64,000 nucleotides of DNA from Stutzerimonas stutzeri RCH2 (GCF_000327065.1 NC_019936.1:186001-250000); one strand, 5' to 3'; counted from the stretch's first letter, positions 27,329 through 37,740 are shown. Program-made: numbers and translations. The notes: a model not told the origin generated them from the letters alone.

Positions 27329-30300
27329 ATGCTCAGCCTCTACCACGCCCCTGATCTGGAAACCCTCGGCGAACTGGCCACGCGCCTGCTCGCCCAGCCA
27401 CTCGCCGATCCCTTCGCCCCGGCGTTGGTGGTGGTACCGAGCCAGGGCATGGGGCGCTGGCTGACGCTGGAGCTGGCGCGCAAGCAGGGCATCGCCATGC
27501 AGCTGGAGATACAGCTGCCGGCCAAGTTCGTCTGGGACCTGAGCCGCACCGTGCTGGGCAGTCTGCCGGAGCAATCGGCGTTTTCCCCGACGACCCTGAC
27601 CTGGCGCCTTTATGGCTGGCTGTGCGAGCCGGCCAATCTCGAGCTGGCGCCGCGTCTGGCGCAGTACCTCGACGGTGGCGACGAGCGCCGGCGGCTGTCG
27701 CTGGCAGCGAAGATCGCCGACGTGTTCGACCAGTATCTGCTCTATCGTGACGACTGGCTGGCGGCCTGGGAGCGAGGCGAAACCTTCGATCTCGGCCCGG
27801 ACGAAGCCTGGCAGGCGCTGCTCTGGCGCGAACTGACCAAGGACGGCCACCCGCACCGCGCACGGCTGCTCGGCGATCTGCTACAGCGGCTCTACAGCGA
27901 CGAACCCTTGCCCGGTCTGCCCGAGCGCTTGCTGGTGTTCGGCATCAGTAGCCTGCCGCCGCACCATCTGCGCGTGCTCGACGGCCTGGCGCGGCATATC
28001 GACGTGGTGGTCTGCGCACTGAACCCCAGCCGCGAGGCCTGGGGCGAGATTCGCGATATCCGCGAGCTGGCGCGCCAGCCCGAGAGTGGGGCTGACGATT
28101 GGTATCTCGACGTGGGCCATCCGCTGCTGGCCAGTCTCGGCAAACAGGGCCGCGATTTCTTCGATTCCTTGTTCAGCCTGACCGCCAGCGAGGGCAGCCA
28201 GGAGTTCGGCCTGTATTCCGAAGACGAAGACCTGCGCGACGACAGCCTGCTGCACGCGCTGCAGAACGACATCCTGCGCCTGCGCACCCGACAACCCGAT
28301 GAGCGCATCGTGCTCGCCGAGAATGACCGTTCGCTGGAAGTGCATATCGCCCATTCGCCGCTGCGCGAGGTAGAGATCCTGCATGACCAGCTGCTGGCGC
28401 GTTTCGCCACCAACCCGGCGCTGACGCCCGATCAGGTGGTGGTGCTGACGCCCGATATCGAGCGTTACGCGCCCTTTATCGAAGCCGTGTTCGCCCCGCG
28501 CGAGGGCAGCCCGCGGATTCCCTACAGCCTCGCCGACCGCAGCCTGCGCGCCGAAATGCCGCTGATCGAGGCCTTCCTCGAACTGCTGATGCTGGCGCAG
28601 AGCCGTTTCACCGCCGAGGAAGTCCTCGCCTGGCTGGAGCAGCCGGCCATTGCCCGGCGCGCCGGGATCGAAAGCGAAGACCTGCCGCTGCTGCGCGACT
28701 GGCTACGCGACGCCGGCGTGCGCTGGGGACGTGACGGCAGCCAGCGGGCGCGTCTCGGCCTGCCGGACGAATCGGCCTTTACCTGGCGCCAGGGGCTGGA
28801 CCGCCTGCTGCTGGGCTTTGCCGCGCCGCCGCAACTGGCTGGCGACCACGCGCCACTGCTCGGCGAGCACTGGCCGCTGGACGCACTGGAAGGCGCGCGC
28901 GGGCAGTTGCTCGGGCGGCTGGTGGAGTTCGTCGAACGGCTCGGCGTCTTGGCCGATCAGCTGGCGCGGCCGCGTCCGTTGGCCGAGTGGGCCGATGACC
29001 TGCAAATCCTGATCGACACGCTGTTCGACGAGCGCGAAGCCGGCGACACGTTGCTCTTGTTGTCCCTGGCCTGCGCGGCGTTGCGCGATCAGGCCCAGGC
29101 CGCCGACCTGACGCGGCCCATCGAACTGGAACTGGTGCACCAGCAGCTCAGCGCCGCCTTGCAGCAGGGCGGCGGCGCCTCGGGCTTTCTCACCGGCGCG
29201 GTGACCTTCTGCACCATGGTGCCGATGCGCAGCTTGCCGTTCCGCGTGGTCTGCCTGCTCGGGCTGGACGACGGGGCGTTCCCCCGTCGTACGCCGCCCT
29301 CGGGTTTCGATCTGATCGGCCGGCATCCGCGCCGCGGCGACCGTGCGCGACGCCTCGATGATCGCTACCTGCTGCTGGAAACCCTGCTTTCGGCGCGCGA
29401 AGCGTTGTACCTGTCCTATGTCGGCCGCGACCCGCGCGACAACGCCGTGCTGCCGCCCTCGGTGCTGCTCAGCGAAGTGCTGGAGGCAGTGGACATGACC
29501 GCCGAACTGCCTGTTGCACAGGCTTCCGAGCATACAGGCGAGTCCGTACCCAAGACGGCCAGCCAGAAAATTCTCGTCGCCCACCCGCTGCAGCCCTTCT
29601 CGCCACGCAATTTTGGCGACGGGCTCTGCACCGGTTTCTCTTCGCCCTGGTTTCGCGCCGCCGGGCGTCTGGCCGAGCCACCGCAGACCCAGCCGCAACC
29701 CTTTGCCAGCCTGCTCGCCGAACCGGATGAGGCCTGGCTGACCATCGAGCCATCGCAGCTGCTGCAGTGCTTCCGCCACCCGGCACGCTTCCTGCTCGAA
29801 CAACGCCTTGGTCTGCGTCTGGCCGACGACCAGGAGTCGCTCGCCAGCGACGAGCCGTTCGATCTGGAGATGCCGGCCTGGAATGGCCTGCGCCGTCTAT
29901 CGCTGCAGGCCATGGAGCACGGCTGGAGCGATGACGATGAACGCCGCATGGCCTGTGCCGCCGGCTGGCTGCCGACCGGCGAGCTGGGCCAGGCGCTGTG
30001 GGGCAAGTTGCGCGGCCCGGTGCGTGCCTTTGCGCCGCGCCTGTTCGAACTGCGCCCGGACGACGTGCCCGAGCCGCTGCCGGTGGATATCACCCTGGCC
30101 GGCGTGCGCGTGCATGGCTGGCTCGACGGCGTGACCCCGGCCGGGCTGTTCGGCTGGAAGCTCGGCCGCCTCGGCGAATGGGACCTGCCACCATTCTGGC
30201 TGCGCCATCTGCTGCTCAACCTCTCCGCCACGCCCGGCATCGAGCGCCACAGCCTGATGCTATCGCCCGCCGGTGACTGGCAGCTGGGGCCGCTGGCGAA

Positions 30301-30628
30301 TGCCGCCGGGTTGCTCGAACCCTGGCTTGAGGCCTATCGCTGTGCGATTCGTGAACCGCTGCCGTTGCTGCCACGCAGCAGCCACGCCTTTGCCAAGGGC
30401 TATCGTAAGCCGGCCCGCGGCAGCGAGCCGCTCGACTGTGGCCGCAAGCGCGCCCGTGAAGCCTGGCTCGGCGCCGAGTTCAGCCCCATCGCCGCCGAAG
30501 GCGAAGACCCCTGGAACATGCTGGCCTTCCGCGACCGCGATCCGCTGGACCAGCGTTTCGAAACCTTGGCGCAGGAATTGATCGGCCCTGCGCTCGATGC
30601 GCTGGCTGAAGACGAGGAGGAAGCATGA
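27329..30628 (+). CDS. recC: Exodeoxyribonuclease V subunit RecC
   Basis: A 1099-residue cytosolic protein beginning MLSLYHAPDLETLGELA, with the RecC features VVVPSQGMGRWLTLELARKQGI, the inactive helicase core (about 1-800, including FCTMVPMRSLPFRVVCLLGLDDG) and a C-terminal inactive nuclease-like domain. RecC recognises Chi and splits the duplex for RecB and RecD. Length is close to the 1120 residues of E. coli RecC. It is first of a recC-recB-recD operon, with its stop overlapping the recB start by 4 bases. The ribosome-binding site is weak. Confidence 0.94.
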   Translation: MLSLYHAPDLETLGELATRLLAQPLADPFAPALVVVPSQGMGRWLTLELARKQGIAMQLEIQLPAKFVWDLSRTVLGSLPEQSAFSPTTLTWRLYGWLCEPANLELAPRLAQYLDGGDERRRLSLAAKIADVFDQYLLYRDDWLAAWERGETFDLGPDEAWQALLWRELTKDGHPHRARLLGDLLQRLYSDEPLPGLPERLLVFGISSLPPHHLRVLDGLARHIDVVVCALNPSREAWGEIRDIRELARQPESGADDWYLDVGHPLLASLGKQGRDFFDSLFSLTASEGSQEFGLYSEDEDLRDDSLLHALQNDILRLRTRQPDERIVLAENDRSLEVHIAHSPLREVEILHDQLLARFATNPALTPDQVVVLTPDIERYAPFIEAVFAPREGSPRIPYSLADRSLRAEMPLIEAFLELLMLAQSRFTAEEVLAWLEQPAIARRAGIESEDLPLLRDWLRDAGVRWGRDGSQRARLGLPDESAFTWRQGLDRLLLGFAAPPQLAGDHAPLLGEHWPLDALEGARGQLLGRLVEFVERLGVLADQLARPRPLAEWADDLQILIDTLFDEREAGDTLLLLSLACAALRDQAQAADLTRPIELELVHQQLSAALQQGGGASGFLTGAVTFCTMVPMRSLPFRVVCLLGLDDGAFPRRTPPSGFDLIGRHPRRGDRARRLDDRYLLLETLLSAREALYLSYVGRDPRDNAVLPPSVLLSEVLEAVDMTAELPVAQASEHTGESVPKTASQKILVAHPLQPFSPRNFGDGLCTGFSSPWFRAAGRLAEPPQTQPQPFASLLAEPDEAWLTIEPSQLLQCFRHPARFLLEQRLGLRLADDQESLASDEPFDLEMPAWNGLRRLSLQAMEHGWSDDDERRMACAAGWLPTGELGQALWGKLRGPVRAFAPRLFELRPDDVPEPLPVDITLAGVRVHGWLDGVTPAGLFGWKLGRLGEWDLPPFWLRHLLLNLSATPGIERHSLMLSPAGDWQLGPLANAAGLLEPWLEAYRCAIREPLPLLPRSSHAFAKGYRKPARGSEPLDCGRKRAREAWLGAEFSPIAAEGEDPWNMLAFRDRDPLDQRFETLAQELIGPALDALAEDEEEA

Positions 30629-33600
30629 AACTCGACCTGCTCGATTCGCCCTTCGACGGCCGCTCGCTGATCGAAGCCAGCGCCGGCACCGGCAAGACCT
30701 GGACGCTCACCGCGCTGTATGCGCGTCTGCTGCTGGAGCGGCAGTTGTCGGTGGGGCAGATTTTGGTGGTCACCTACACCACCGCTGCCACCGCCGAGCT
30801 GCGCGAACGCATCCGCGCGCGCCTGGCCGATCTGCTGGCGGTTTATGACGGCACGCCGAGCACCGATGACTTCCTCAACCGCCTGCATGCGCGCTACCCG
30901 GATGAACCCTCGCGCCGCCGGCTGTTGCTGGCCGTGCATGGCTTCGACGAGGCTGCGATCTTCACCATCCACGGCTTCTGCCAGCGCGCCCTGCAGGATG
31001 CCGCCTTCGAGGCCGGTGGCGATTTCGACAGCGAGCTGACCGCCGATGACCGCGAGATCATCGACGCGCTGCTCGCCGACGCCTGGCGCAGCGAATTGGC
31101 TGATGCCGACCCGGCTTGGGCGCGCTTTCTGGCGAAGAGCCGGATCACGCCGGTGTGGTTACGTCAGCGCTTGCGCAGTCACCTGGGCAAGCCCTATCTG
31201 CGGGTCGAGCCGCAGGGTGCGCCGGTCGCCGCTGATCTGCGCCCGGTAGAAGCCGCCTGGCAGCGCGCCGCCGATTTGTGGAAGAGAGCTGGCAGCGCCT
31301 GGGTCGCCGAGCTGCTGGCCCATGGTGGACTCAGCCAGAGCACCCACAAAAGCATCAAATTTGCGTCCTGGCAGATGGATTTGGATGCCTATTTCGCCGA
31401 TCCGGCGGTGATGTTCGACCTGCCCGAGGGTGCCGCCAAGTTCGGTGTCCGCGCGCTGACCAAAGCGTGCAAGAAGGGCCATGACGCGCCGGTCTGCGAG
31501 CTGGCCCATGCACTGGACGAGCTGGCCGATCAGGTCGCCGAGGCGCTGCCGGCCGGCAAGCAACGCCTGATCGCCCTGCAGGTGGCGCTGCTGGAGCGAC
31601 TCAACCGCGAGCTGCCCGAGCGCAAGGCGGCGCAGCGGCTGCTGGCCTTCGATGATCTGCTCAATCGCCTGGATCAGGCGCTGCAAGGTCCGGTCGGCGA
31701 GGACCTGGCCGCCTCGTTGCGCGCCACCTACCCGCTGGCGCTGATCGACGAGTTCCAGGACACCGATCCGATCCAATACGCCATCTTCAACCGCATCTAT
31801 GCCAAGGGCAGCGAGGCGTCGCTGTGTTTCGTCGGCGATCCGAAGCAGGCGATCTATGCCTTCCGCGGCGCAGATTTGGCGACTTACATGACCGCCAAGC
31901 AACAGGCTGATCGCGAGCCGTTCAACCTGCCGACCAATTACCGCTCGACCCCCGAGCTGATCGCCGCGCTGAACCAGCTGTTCGACCATCCGCAGCCGTT
32001 CGCCCAACCTGACCTGCGCTACCCGCCGGTGGGGGCCGCCGACAAGCCGCGTGCAGGCCTGCGTCTGCTGGAAGAGGGCGAGGCGGCGCCGCTGTCGCTG
32101 GTCTGGCTTGGCGACGATCCGCTGGGCAAGGGCGAGGCCGCGCAGCTGGCGGCGAGCGACACCGCACGGCGTATCGCCCTGCAACTGGCAGGCGCCGCCG
32201 AAGGACGTGCTGGTTTCGACAAGGACGGCGTGTTCACCCCGCTCAAGGGTGGTGACATTGCCGTGCTGGTGGCCAACCACCGCCAGGCAGGGATGATCGC
32301 CGATGAACTGGCCGCACGCGGTGTGCCCAGCGTGCGCCGTGGGCGCGACAGCGTCTGGCGCAGCGAGGAGGCCGGTGAGCTGGCCGCGGTGCTTGCCGCT
32401 TATGCCGAGCCCGGTCGTGAAGGCCTGCTGCGCTATGCGCTGGCCACGCGCCTGCTGGGCCGCAGCGCCGCCGACCTTGCCCGCTGCCAGGACGATCAGC
32501 AGCAGTGGGACGCCGAACGCGAGGCCGCCGAGCGCTATCACCAGCTCTGGCAGCAGCAGGGTTTCATGCGCGTGTTCCGTGCCTGGCTCGACGAGCAGGC
32601 GGTGGCCGAACGGCTGCTGGCACGGGTCGATGGCGAACGCCGGCTGACCAACCTGCTGCACCTTGGCGAACTGCTGCAAGCTGAAAGCCTGTTGCGACCG
32701 GGATTGGAACCGCTGCTGGCCTGGTTCAATGCCCAGCGCGGCAGCGAGGGTGCCGGTGAGGAAGCCCTGCTGCGTCTGGAAAGCGATGCCGAGCGGGTGC
32801 AGATCGTCACCATCCACACCAGCAAGGGCCTGGAATATCCGCTGGTGTTCTGCCCCTTTCTCTGGGACGGCAAGCTGCTCGGCAAGAACCGCGACAGCGC
32901 GCGTTGCCACGATGCGCAGGGCCAGCCGCTGCTGGATCTGGGCAGCGGCGAGCTGGAGGACAACCTCGAGCGCGCGCGCCAGGAAGTCTTCGCCGAGCAG
33001 CTGCGCCTGGCCTATGTCGCGCTGACCCGCGCCCGTGACCGGCTCTGGCTGCATTGGGGGCCGGTCAATCTGTGCAAACCGAAGAAGGACGGCAGCCTGG
33101 CCGATGAGGGCCTGCACAGCAGTGCCCTGGCCTGGCTGCTGCATGGGCGCGAACTCCCAGGCGAACAACCGCTGAGCGAGCTGGGCAACTACCTGGCTGA
33201 CTTCAACGGCGGCAGCCTGCGCCTGGCCATCGAGCGACTGGTGCAGGGCAGCGACGGCCGAATGGCCTGCCTGCCGCTGGAGTCGCGCGAAGCCAGCGCG
33301 CAGGGTCCCGGCCGCGCCGTGCCGCCTCAGCAGTTGTCGCAGCTCAATCGCAACCTGCACAGCGCCTGGCGCATCGGCAGCTTCTCCGGCCTTGCCGCCG
33401 GCATGCACATGGAAGCGCCGGACCGCGACGCCCTGGCCATTCCCGATGCCGGCGAGCCGGGCAGCGGCTTCTTCGCCTTCCCCCGTGGCGCCCGCGCCGG
33501 TACTTGCCTGCACGCCGTCCTCGAAGACTGGGCGCGTGGCAAAGGCGAGCTGGAGGCGCTGGTCGAACCTGCGCTGCAAGCCTACGGGCTGCCGCTGGAG

Positions 33601-34173
33601 TGGCAGGAGATCGCCACGGCGCATCTGCAAAAGGTGCTGGAAACCGATATGGATGGCGGCGGCCTGACCCTCGCCGCGTTGCAGTCGGCCAGACGCCTGC
33701 CGGAACTGGGCTTCACCTTTCCGGTGCGGGATCTGGACGTGGCGCGGCTGCGCGCATTGCTCGTCGATCCGGCCAACGGCCTCGCCGAACCCTTGCGCGA
33801 AGCGGCGGCGCGGCTGGAATTCGACAGCCTAAAGGGCTTTCTCAAGGGCTTTATCGACTTGACCTTCGAACACGACGGCCGTTGGTACATCGCCGACTAC
33901 AAATCCAACTGGCTAGGTCCGGATGCCAGCTACTACGGCGGTGAGCGGCTGCTGCAAGCATTGGCCGGCGAGCACTATTACCTGCAATACCTGATCTATC
34001 TGGTCGCCCTGCGGCGCTTCCTGCGCCAGCGCCTGGCGGACTTCCACGACGAGCAGCTCGGCGGTGCCTTCTACCTGTTCCTGCGCGGCATGCCCGAAGC
34101 CGGTGTGTATTTCGCCCGGCCGGACGATGCGCTGCTCGATGCATTGGATCGATTGTTCGAGGAGGGGCGGTGA
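30625..34173 (+). CDS. recB: Exodeoxyribonuclease V subunit RecB
   Basis: A 1182-residue helicase-nuclease. Walker A SAGTGKT lies at about 19-25 (Lys24), the Walker B-like LIDEFQDTDPIQYAIF at about 373-388 and the Q-box-type VGDPKQAIYAFRGADL soon after. ATP-dependent 3'-5' UvrD-type motifs continue through VQIVTIHTSKGLEYPLVF and YVALTRAR. The C-terminal RecB nuclease domain (about 950-1182) keeps the catalytic signature FIDLTFEHDGRWYIADYKSN. It processes double-strand ends for RecA loading. A GGAGGAAG sequence precedes the ATG, which overlaps the recC stop. Confidence 0.95.
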   Translation: MKLDLLDSPFDGRSLIEASAGTGKTWTLTALYARLLLERQLSVGQILVVTYTTAATAELRERIRARLADLLAVYDGTPSTDDFLNRLHARYPDEPSRRRLLLAVHGFDEAAIFTIHGFCQRALQDAAFEAGGDFDSELTADDREIIDALLADAWRSELADADPAWARFLAKSRITPVWLRQRLRSHLGKPYLRVEPQGAPVAADLRPVEAAWQRAADLWKRAGSAWVAELLAHGGLSQSTHKSIKFASWQMDLDAYFADPAVMFDLPEGAAKFGVRALTKACKKGHDAPVCELAHALDELADQVAEALPAGKQRLIALQVALLERLNRELPERKAAQRLLAFDDLLNRLDQALQGPVGEDLAASLRATYPLALIDEFQDTDPIQYAIFNRIYAKGSEASLCFVGDPKQAIYAFRGADLATYMTAKQQADREPFNLPTNYRSTPELIAALNQLFDHPQPFAQPDLRYPPVGAADKPRAGLRLLEEGEAAPLSLVWLGDDPLGKGEAAQLAASDTARRIALQLAGAAEGRAGFDKDGVFTPLKGGDIAVLVANHRQAGMIADELAARGVPSVRRGRDSVWRSEEAGELAAVLAAYAEPGREGLLRYALATRLLGRSAADLARCQDDQQQWDAEREAAERYHQLWQQQGFMRVFRAWLDEQAVAERLLARVDGERRLTNLLHLGELLQAESLLRPGLEPLLAWFNAQRGSEGAGEEALLRLESDAERVQIVTIHTSKGLEYPLVFCPFLWDGKLLGKNRDSARCHDAQGQPLLDLGSGELEDNLERARQEVFAEQLRLAYVALTRARDRLWLHWGPVNLCKPKKDGSLADEGLHSSALAWLLHGRELPGEQPLSELGNYLADFNGGSLRLAIERLVQGSDGRMACLPLESREASAQGPGRAVPPQQLSQLNRNLHSAWRIGSFSGLAAGMHMEAPDRDALAIPDAGEPGSGFFAFPRGARAGTCLHAVLEDWARGKGELEALVEPALQAYGLPLEWQEIATAHLQKVLETDMDGGGLTLAALQSARRLPELGFTFPVRDLDVARLRALLVDPANGLAEPLREAAARLEFDSLKGFLKGFIDLTFEHDGRWYIADYKSNWLGPDASYYGGERLLQALAGEHYYLQYLIYLVALRRFLRQRLADFHDEQLGGAFYLFLRGMPEAGVYFARPDDALLDALDRLFEEGR

Positions 34174-34243
34174 TGGCGCGCTTTAGCGGTCTTGACCGCG
34201 GATGTGGGCTTAGCGGCGCCTTCATGCATTTCAGGAGCGATAT

Positions 34244-36091
34244 ATGACCCTTGCCGATCTGCCCCTCGGCCCACTGGAGCGCGCCTTCGTCGCCAGCCTG
34301 CAGCGCCTCGACCCGCATGCGTCCGAGCCGGTGCTGCTCGCCGCCGCGCTCTGTTGCGAAGCGCTGGCCGATGGCGACGTCTGCTTGCCGCTGGGTCGGT
34401 TAGCCGGCAAGCGGCCATGGCCGGATCAGGATTTCAGCCTGCCGCCGCTTGCGACCTGGCGAGCGCAGTTGGATGCCTCAGAGCTGATCGGTGCGCCGGG
34501 GGATTACGCGCCGCTGATCCTGAGCGGAGAACGGCTCTACCTCGCCCGTTACCAGGCTTACGAACAACAACTGGCTGAGCAGCTTCTGACTCGCGCGGCG
34601 GACGCACCGGATGTTGATGAAGCTCAGCTGAGCGACAGCCTGGCGCGGTTGTTCGCCTTCAACCAACAGAGCCCAGACTGGCAACGGCTGGCAGCGGCTC
34701 AGGCGGTACGTCGTCGCTTGGCAGTAATCTCCGGTGGCCCCGGTACCGGCAAGACCACCACGGTGGTGCGCCTGTTGGCGGCGCTGCTGGAACAGCCCGG
34801 TGGCGAACGTCTGGCCATCGGCCTCGCGGCACCTACCGGCAAAGCGGCGGCGCGCATGGCCGAAGCGATCCGCAACGCCAAGGCCGAGCTGCCGGTCAGC
34901 GATGCCGTCAAGGACGCTCTGCCGGACGAAGCGCGCACATTGCACCGCCTGCTCGGCAGCCGCGGCGACAGCCCGCGCGTGCGCCACGACGCGGCCAACC
35001 CGCTGGCGCTGGACGTGCTGGTGGTGGACGAGGCGTCGATGGTCGACCTGGCGTTGATGGCCAAGCTGGTCGCCGCGCTGCCGCCGAAGGCGCGGCTGAT
35101 CCTGCTCGGCGACAAGGACCAGCTGGCCGCCGTGGAAGCCGGCGCGGTGTTCGCCGAGCTCTGCGAAGGGCGCGGTTTCGATAGCCAAGAGGCCGCCGAT
35201 CTGCAACGCATTACCGGGCAGAACGTACCGGTCGAGACGCCGCGCTCGCGCCTGGGCGATGCGGTGGTGCTGCTCACCCACAGCCATCGCTTCGCCGGCG
35301 ACAGCGGCATCGGCGAACTGGCGCGGCGAATCAATGGTGGCGATGCCAAGGGCACCGTCGCGCTGCTGCAGGAAGGCCGGCCGGATCTGGCCTGGAACGC
35401 AGCACCCAGCCCCGCGGCGCTGATCGAACGGCTGGAGCAGGGCTACGCACCCTACCTGCAAGCCGTACGCCAGGCCGATCCATCCGCCGCGTTCGAGGCC
35501 TTCAATGGCTTTCGCGCGCTGACCGCCCAGCGCGAAGGCGCCTTTGGCGTCACGGGTATCAACGAGGCGCTGGAAGCGCGCTTCAAGCGTCGCCTCGGCG
35601 TGCCGGCGCGTGAACGCTGGTACCCTGGCCGCGCGGTGATGGTCCGGCAGAACGACTACGCCCTGGGCCTGTTCAACGGCGATATCGGCCTGTGTCTGAG
35701 GACCGAGCAGGGCCTGCGGGTGTTCTTCGAGGGCGACGACGGCTACCGCGGCTTCGCCCCGGCGCGACTGCCGAGCCATGACAGTGCCTTCGCCATGACC
35801 GTGCACAAAAGCCAGGGCTCGGAATTCGCCGAAGTGCTGCTGGCGTTGCCGGAGCAACCCAGCCCTCTGCTGACGCGCTCGCTGTTCTATACCGGTATCA
35901 CCCGCGCCAAACGCAAGGTGGAGATCTGGGCACTGCCGGCGCGGCTGGCCGAGGCAGTCAATACCCGCGCCGAGCGCGCCGCCGGCTTGGCCGAGCGACT
36001 GGCGCTTCCCCGCGTGCCGGACAGGCCTGTCGAGGCATTGCCGGCGGCGAAGCCAGATGAGCCTAAAGGCGATCAGCTCAGCCTGTTCTGA
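34244..36091 (+). CDS. recD: Exodeoxyribonuclease V subunit RecD
   Basis: A 615-residue 5'-3' superfamily-1B helicase. An N-terminal domain (about 1-140) precedes Walker A GGPGTGKTT (Lys170), the Walker B VLVVDEASMVDLALM, LLGDKDQLAAVEAGAVF and, near the end, AMTVHKSQGSEFAEVLLALP and YTGITRAKRKVEI. It is the fast motor of RecBCD. It starts 70 bases after recB with AGGAG upstream of the ATG; the spacer holds a small GCGGTC/GACCGC hairpin. The order recC-recB-recD completes the enzyme. Confidence 0.94.
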   Translation: MTLADLPLGPLERAFVASLQRLDPHASEPVLLAAALCCEALADGDVCLPLGRLAGKRPWPDQDFSLPPLATWRAQLDASELIGAPGDYAPLILSGERLYLARYQAYEQQLAEQLLTRAADAPDVDEAQLSDSLARLFAFNQQSPDWQRLAAAQAVRRRLAVISGGPGTGKTTTVVRLLAALLEQPGGERLAIGLAAPTGKAAARMAEAIRNAKAELPVSDAVKDALPDEARTLHRLLGSRGDSPRVRHDAANPLALDVLVVDEASMVDLALMAKLVAALPPKARLILLGDKDQLAAVEAGAVFAELCEGRGFDSQEAADLQRITGQNVPVETPRSRLGDAVVLLTHSHRFAGDSGIGELARRINGGDAKGTVALLQEGRPDLAWNAAPSPAALIERLEQGYAPYLQAVRQADPSAAFEAFNGFRALTAQREGAFGVTGINEALEARFKRRLGVPARERWYPGRAVMVRQNDYALGLFNGDIGLCLRTEQGLRVFFEGDDGYRGFAPARLPSHDSAFAMTVHKSQGSEFAEVLLALPEQPSPLLTRSLFYTGITRAKRKVEIWALPARLAEAVNTRAERAAGLAERLALPRVPDRPVEALPAAKPDEPKGDQLSLF

Positions 36092-36221
36092 ACCGTGCGC
36101 GGCTACTCGAAGCCGGCACGTTCGCTGCTCATCGCCGCCTGTTTCGTGAAGCGGTTGTGCGTATGGCGCTCGGAATTCTGTTCCGATGCGCATTCGCCGA
36201 AAGCCGACACCGGGACTTGCG

Positions 36222-36665
36222 ATGAGAACCTTCTTCCTTCTGCTATGGGGCGTGCTCAGCCTGACGATAAGCACCGCAGCGCTGCGTACGCTGTGGCTCG
36301 AGCCGTCCGTGGGCAGCGGATTTGCGCTGCTGCTGGTGGTCTATTACGTCGTCTGCTTCTTCCAGCTTATCCGCGCCGCCTACCTGCCGTGGGGGCTGCT
36401 GGGCGCGTACCGGCGCAGTGGCTACTGGCTGTGCCTGATCCTGCTGCCACTGACGCTGATCCCGCTGCACGCGGCGTATCAGATATGGGAGCAGGGCGGC
36501 TACGTGGCAGTCGAGGCCTCGTTGCACACCGAGTGGCTGCACCTGCTGCTCGGCTGGCTGCAGGATGCTCTTGGTTATCTCGGTCCGCTGTTGGTGCTCG
36601 GCGCGTTGGGCGTCGGTATGGCATTGATGCTGCTGCGTCTCTTGCGCGGTCAGGTCGCGCGCTGA
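36222..36665 (+). CDS. Small polytopic membrane protein, unknown function
   Basis: A 147-residue protein with four hydrophobic segments: about 3-18 (FFLLLWGVLSLTIS), 28-48 (SGFALLLVVYYVVCFFQLI), 63-82 and 112-142. I do not recognise a family. The ATG at 36222 was chosen because the earlier in-frame start adds a basic leader without a ribosome-binding site; GGGAC lies about 9 bases upstream of it. It is 130 bases after recD and its stop abuts the stop of the convergent AEC transporter gene, so no terminator separates them. Confidence 0.6.
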   Translation: MRTFFLLLWGVLSLTISTAALRTLWLEPSVGSGFALLLVVYYVVCFFQLIRAAYLPWGLLGAYRRSGYWLCLILLPLTLIPLHAAYQIWEQGGYVAVEASLHTEWLHLLLGWLQDALGYLGPLLVLGALGVGMALMLLRLLRGQVAR

Positions 36666-37574
36666 TCAGCCATTCAGCAGCGTCAGCACCAGCGGCAGGC
36701 TGGCCGCCGCGAGCAGCGTCTGCAGGGTGATGATGCCGGCCATCAGATGGCTGTCGCCGCCGAGCTGACGGGTCAGCACATAGGCGGTCGGGGCGGTCGG
36801 CAGGGCGAAGAACAGCACCAGAATGGTCGTTTCCATTGGCGGCAAGCCGAGCACCCGCGCCACGCCGTAGGCCAGCAGCGGCACGGCGAGCAGGCGCGCC
36901 GCGCAGTTCCAGCCCAGCGCGGGAATTTCACCGCCTAGTTCCTGTGGCTTGAGCGCCGCGCCGACGCAGAGCAGGCCCAACGGCAGGCTAGCCGCGGCGA
37001 GCAGGCTCAGCAGACGGTCGGTGCCGCCGGGCAAGCCCAGCCCGGACAGGTTCACCAGCGCGCCGGCGACGCAGGCGAGAATCAGCGGATTCTTGGCGAT
37101 CGGCAGCAACAGGCCGCGCACGCTGAGGCCACGCTCGGCGGTCAGTGCCCAGACCGACATGACGTTCACTGTCGGCACCATCAAGGCCAGCATCAGTGCG
37201 GCCAGCGCCAGGCCTTCCTTGCCGAACAGACTGCCGACGGCGGCCAGGCCCAGATAGGTATTGAAACGCAGCACGCCCTGGGTGATGGCGCCGAAGCGGC
37301 CCGCGGGCCAGCCGCGCAGGCGCTTCATCAGCAGCAGGGCGATCCACGGCAGGCCAAGGCCGAGCATTACCGCGGCTGCCAGCTGCGGCAGTGCGGGATT
37401 GTCCAGCGGCGCGGTGGCTAGACTACTGAACAGCAGCGCGGGAAAGAGGACGAAGTAGTTGATGCGTTCGGCGCCTGGCCAGAACTCCACGCTGGGAAAG
37501 GCACGCAAGCGCAGACAATAGCCGGCAACGATAAGCGCGAAGAGGGGCCAGAGGGCCAGCAGAAGGGCTGTCAC
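36666..37574 (-). CDS. AEC-family (auxin efflux carrier type) transporter
   Basis: A 302-residue inner-membrane protein with ten hydrophobic segments in two bundles of five, the normal AEC layout. Recognisable pieces are LWPLFALIVAGYCLR at the N terminus, the central AKNPLILACVAGALVNLSGL and FFALPTAPTAYVLTRQLGGD near residue 255. Bacterial AEC proteins export or exchange organic anions such as malate or malonate; substrate is not readable here. It stands alone on the minus strand. Confidence 0.87.
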   Translation of the reverse strand: MTALLLALWPLFALIVAGYCLRLRAFPSVEFWPGAERINYFVLFPALLFSSLATAPLDNPALPQLAAAVMLGLGLPWIALLLMKRLRGWPAGRFGAITQGVLRFNTYLGLAAVGSLFGKEGLALAALMLALMVPTVNVMSVWALTAERGLSVRGLLLPIAKNPLILACVAGALVNLSGLGLPGGTDRLLSLLAAASLPLGLLCVGAALKPQELGGEIPALGWNCAARLLAVPLLAYGVARVLGLPPMETTILVLFFALPTAPTAYVLTRQLGGDSHLMAGIITLQTLLAAASLPLVLTLLNG

Positions 37575-37713
37575 GGATACATCCAGCTATGCATGTGAAA
37601 GGGATCTTCAATGCTGGAAACGCCCAGTGCAAGTCTCCTGTCCAAGTTGCCGGTCTATGCAGGGGTTACGCCGGTCGGACTGTCGTCAACTCGGTGATGG
37701 CCTGGTGATATCA

Positions 37714-37727
37714 TTTGAGCGCTCAAA
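37714..37727. promoter_or_regulatory. 14-base perfect palindrome before the GGDEF gene
   Basis: TTTGAGCGCTCAAA is a perfect palindrome ending 13 bases before the ATG at 37741. It has the form of a homodimeric repressor operator (TetR-like) and overlaps the place where ribosomes would bind, so it could act on DNA or as an RNA hairpin. Confidence 0.5.
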
Positions 37728-37740
37728 CGACGGGCTTCCG

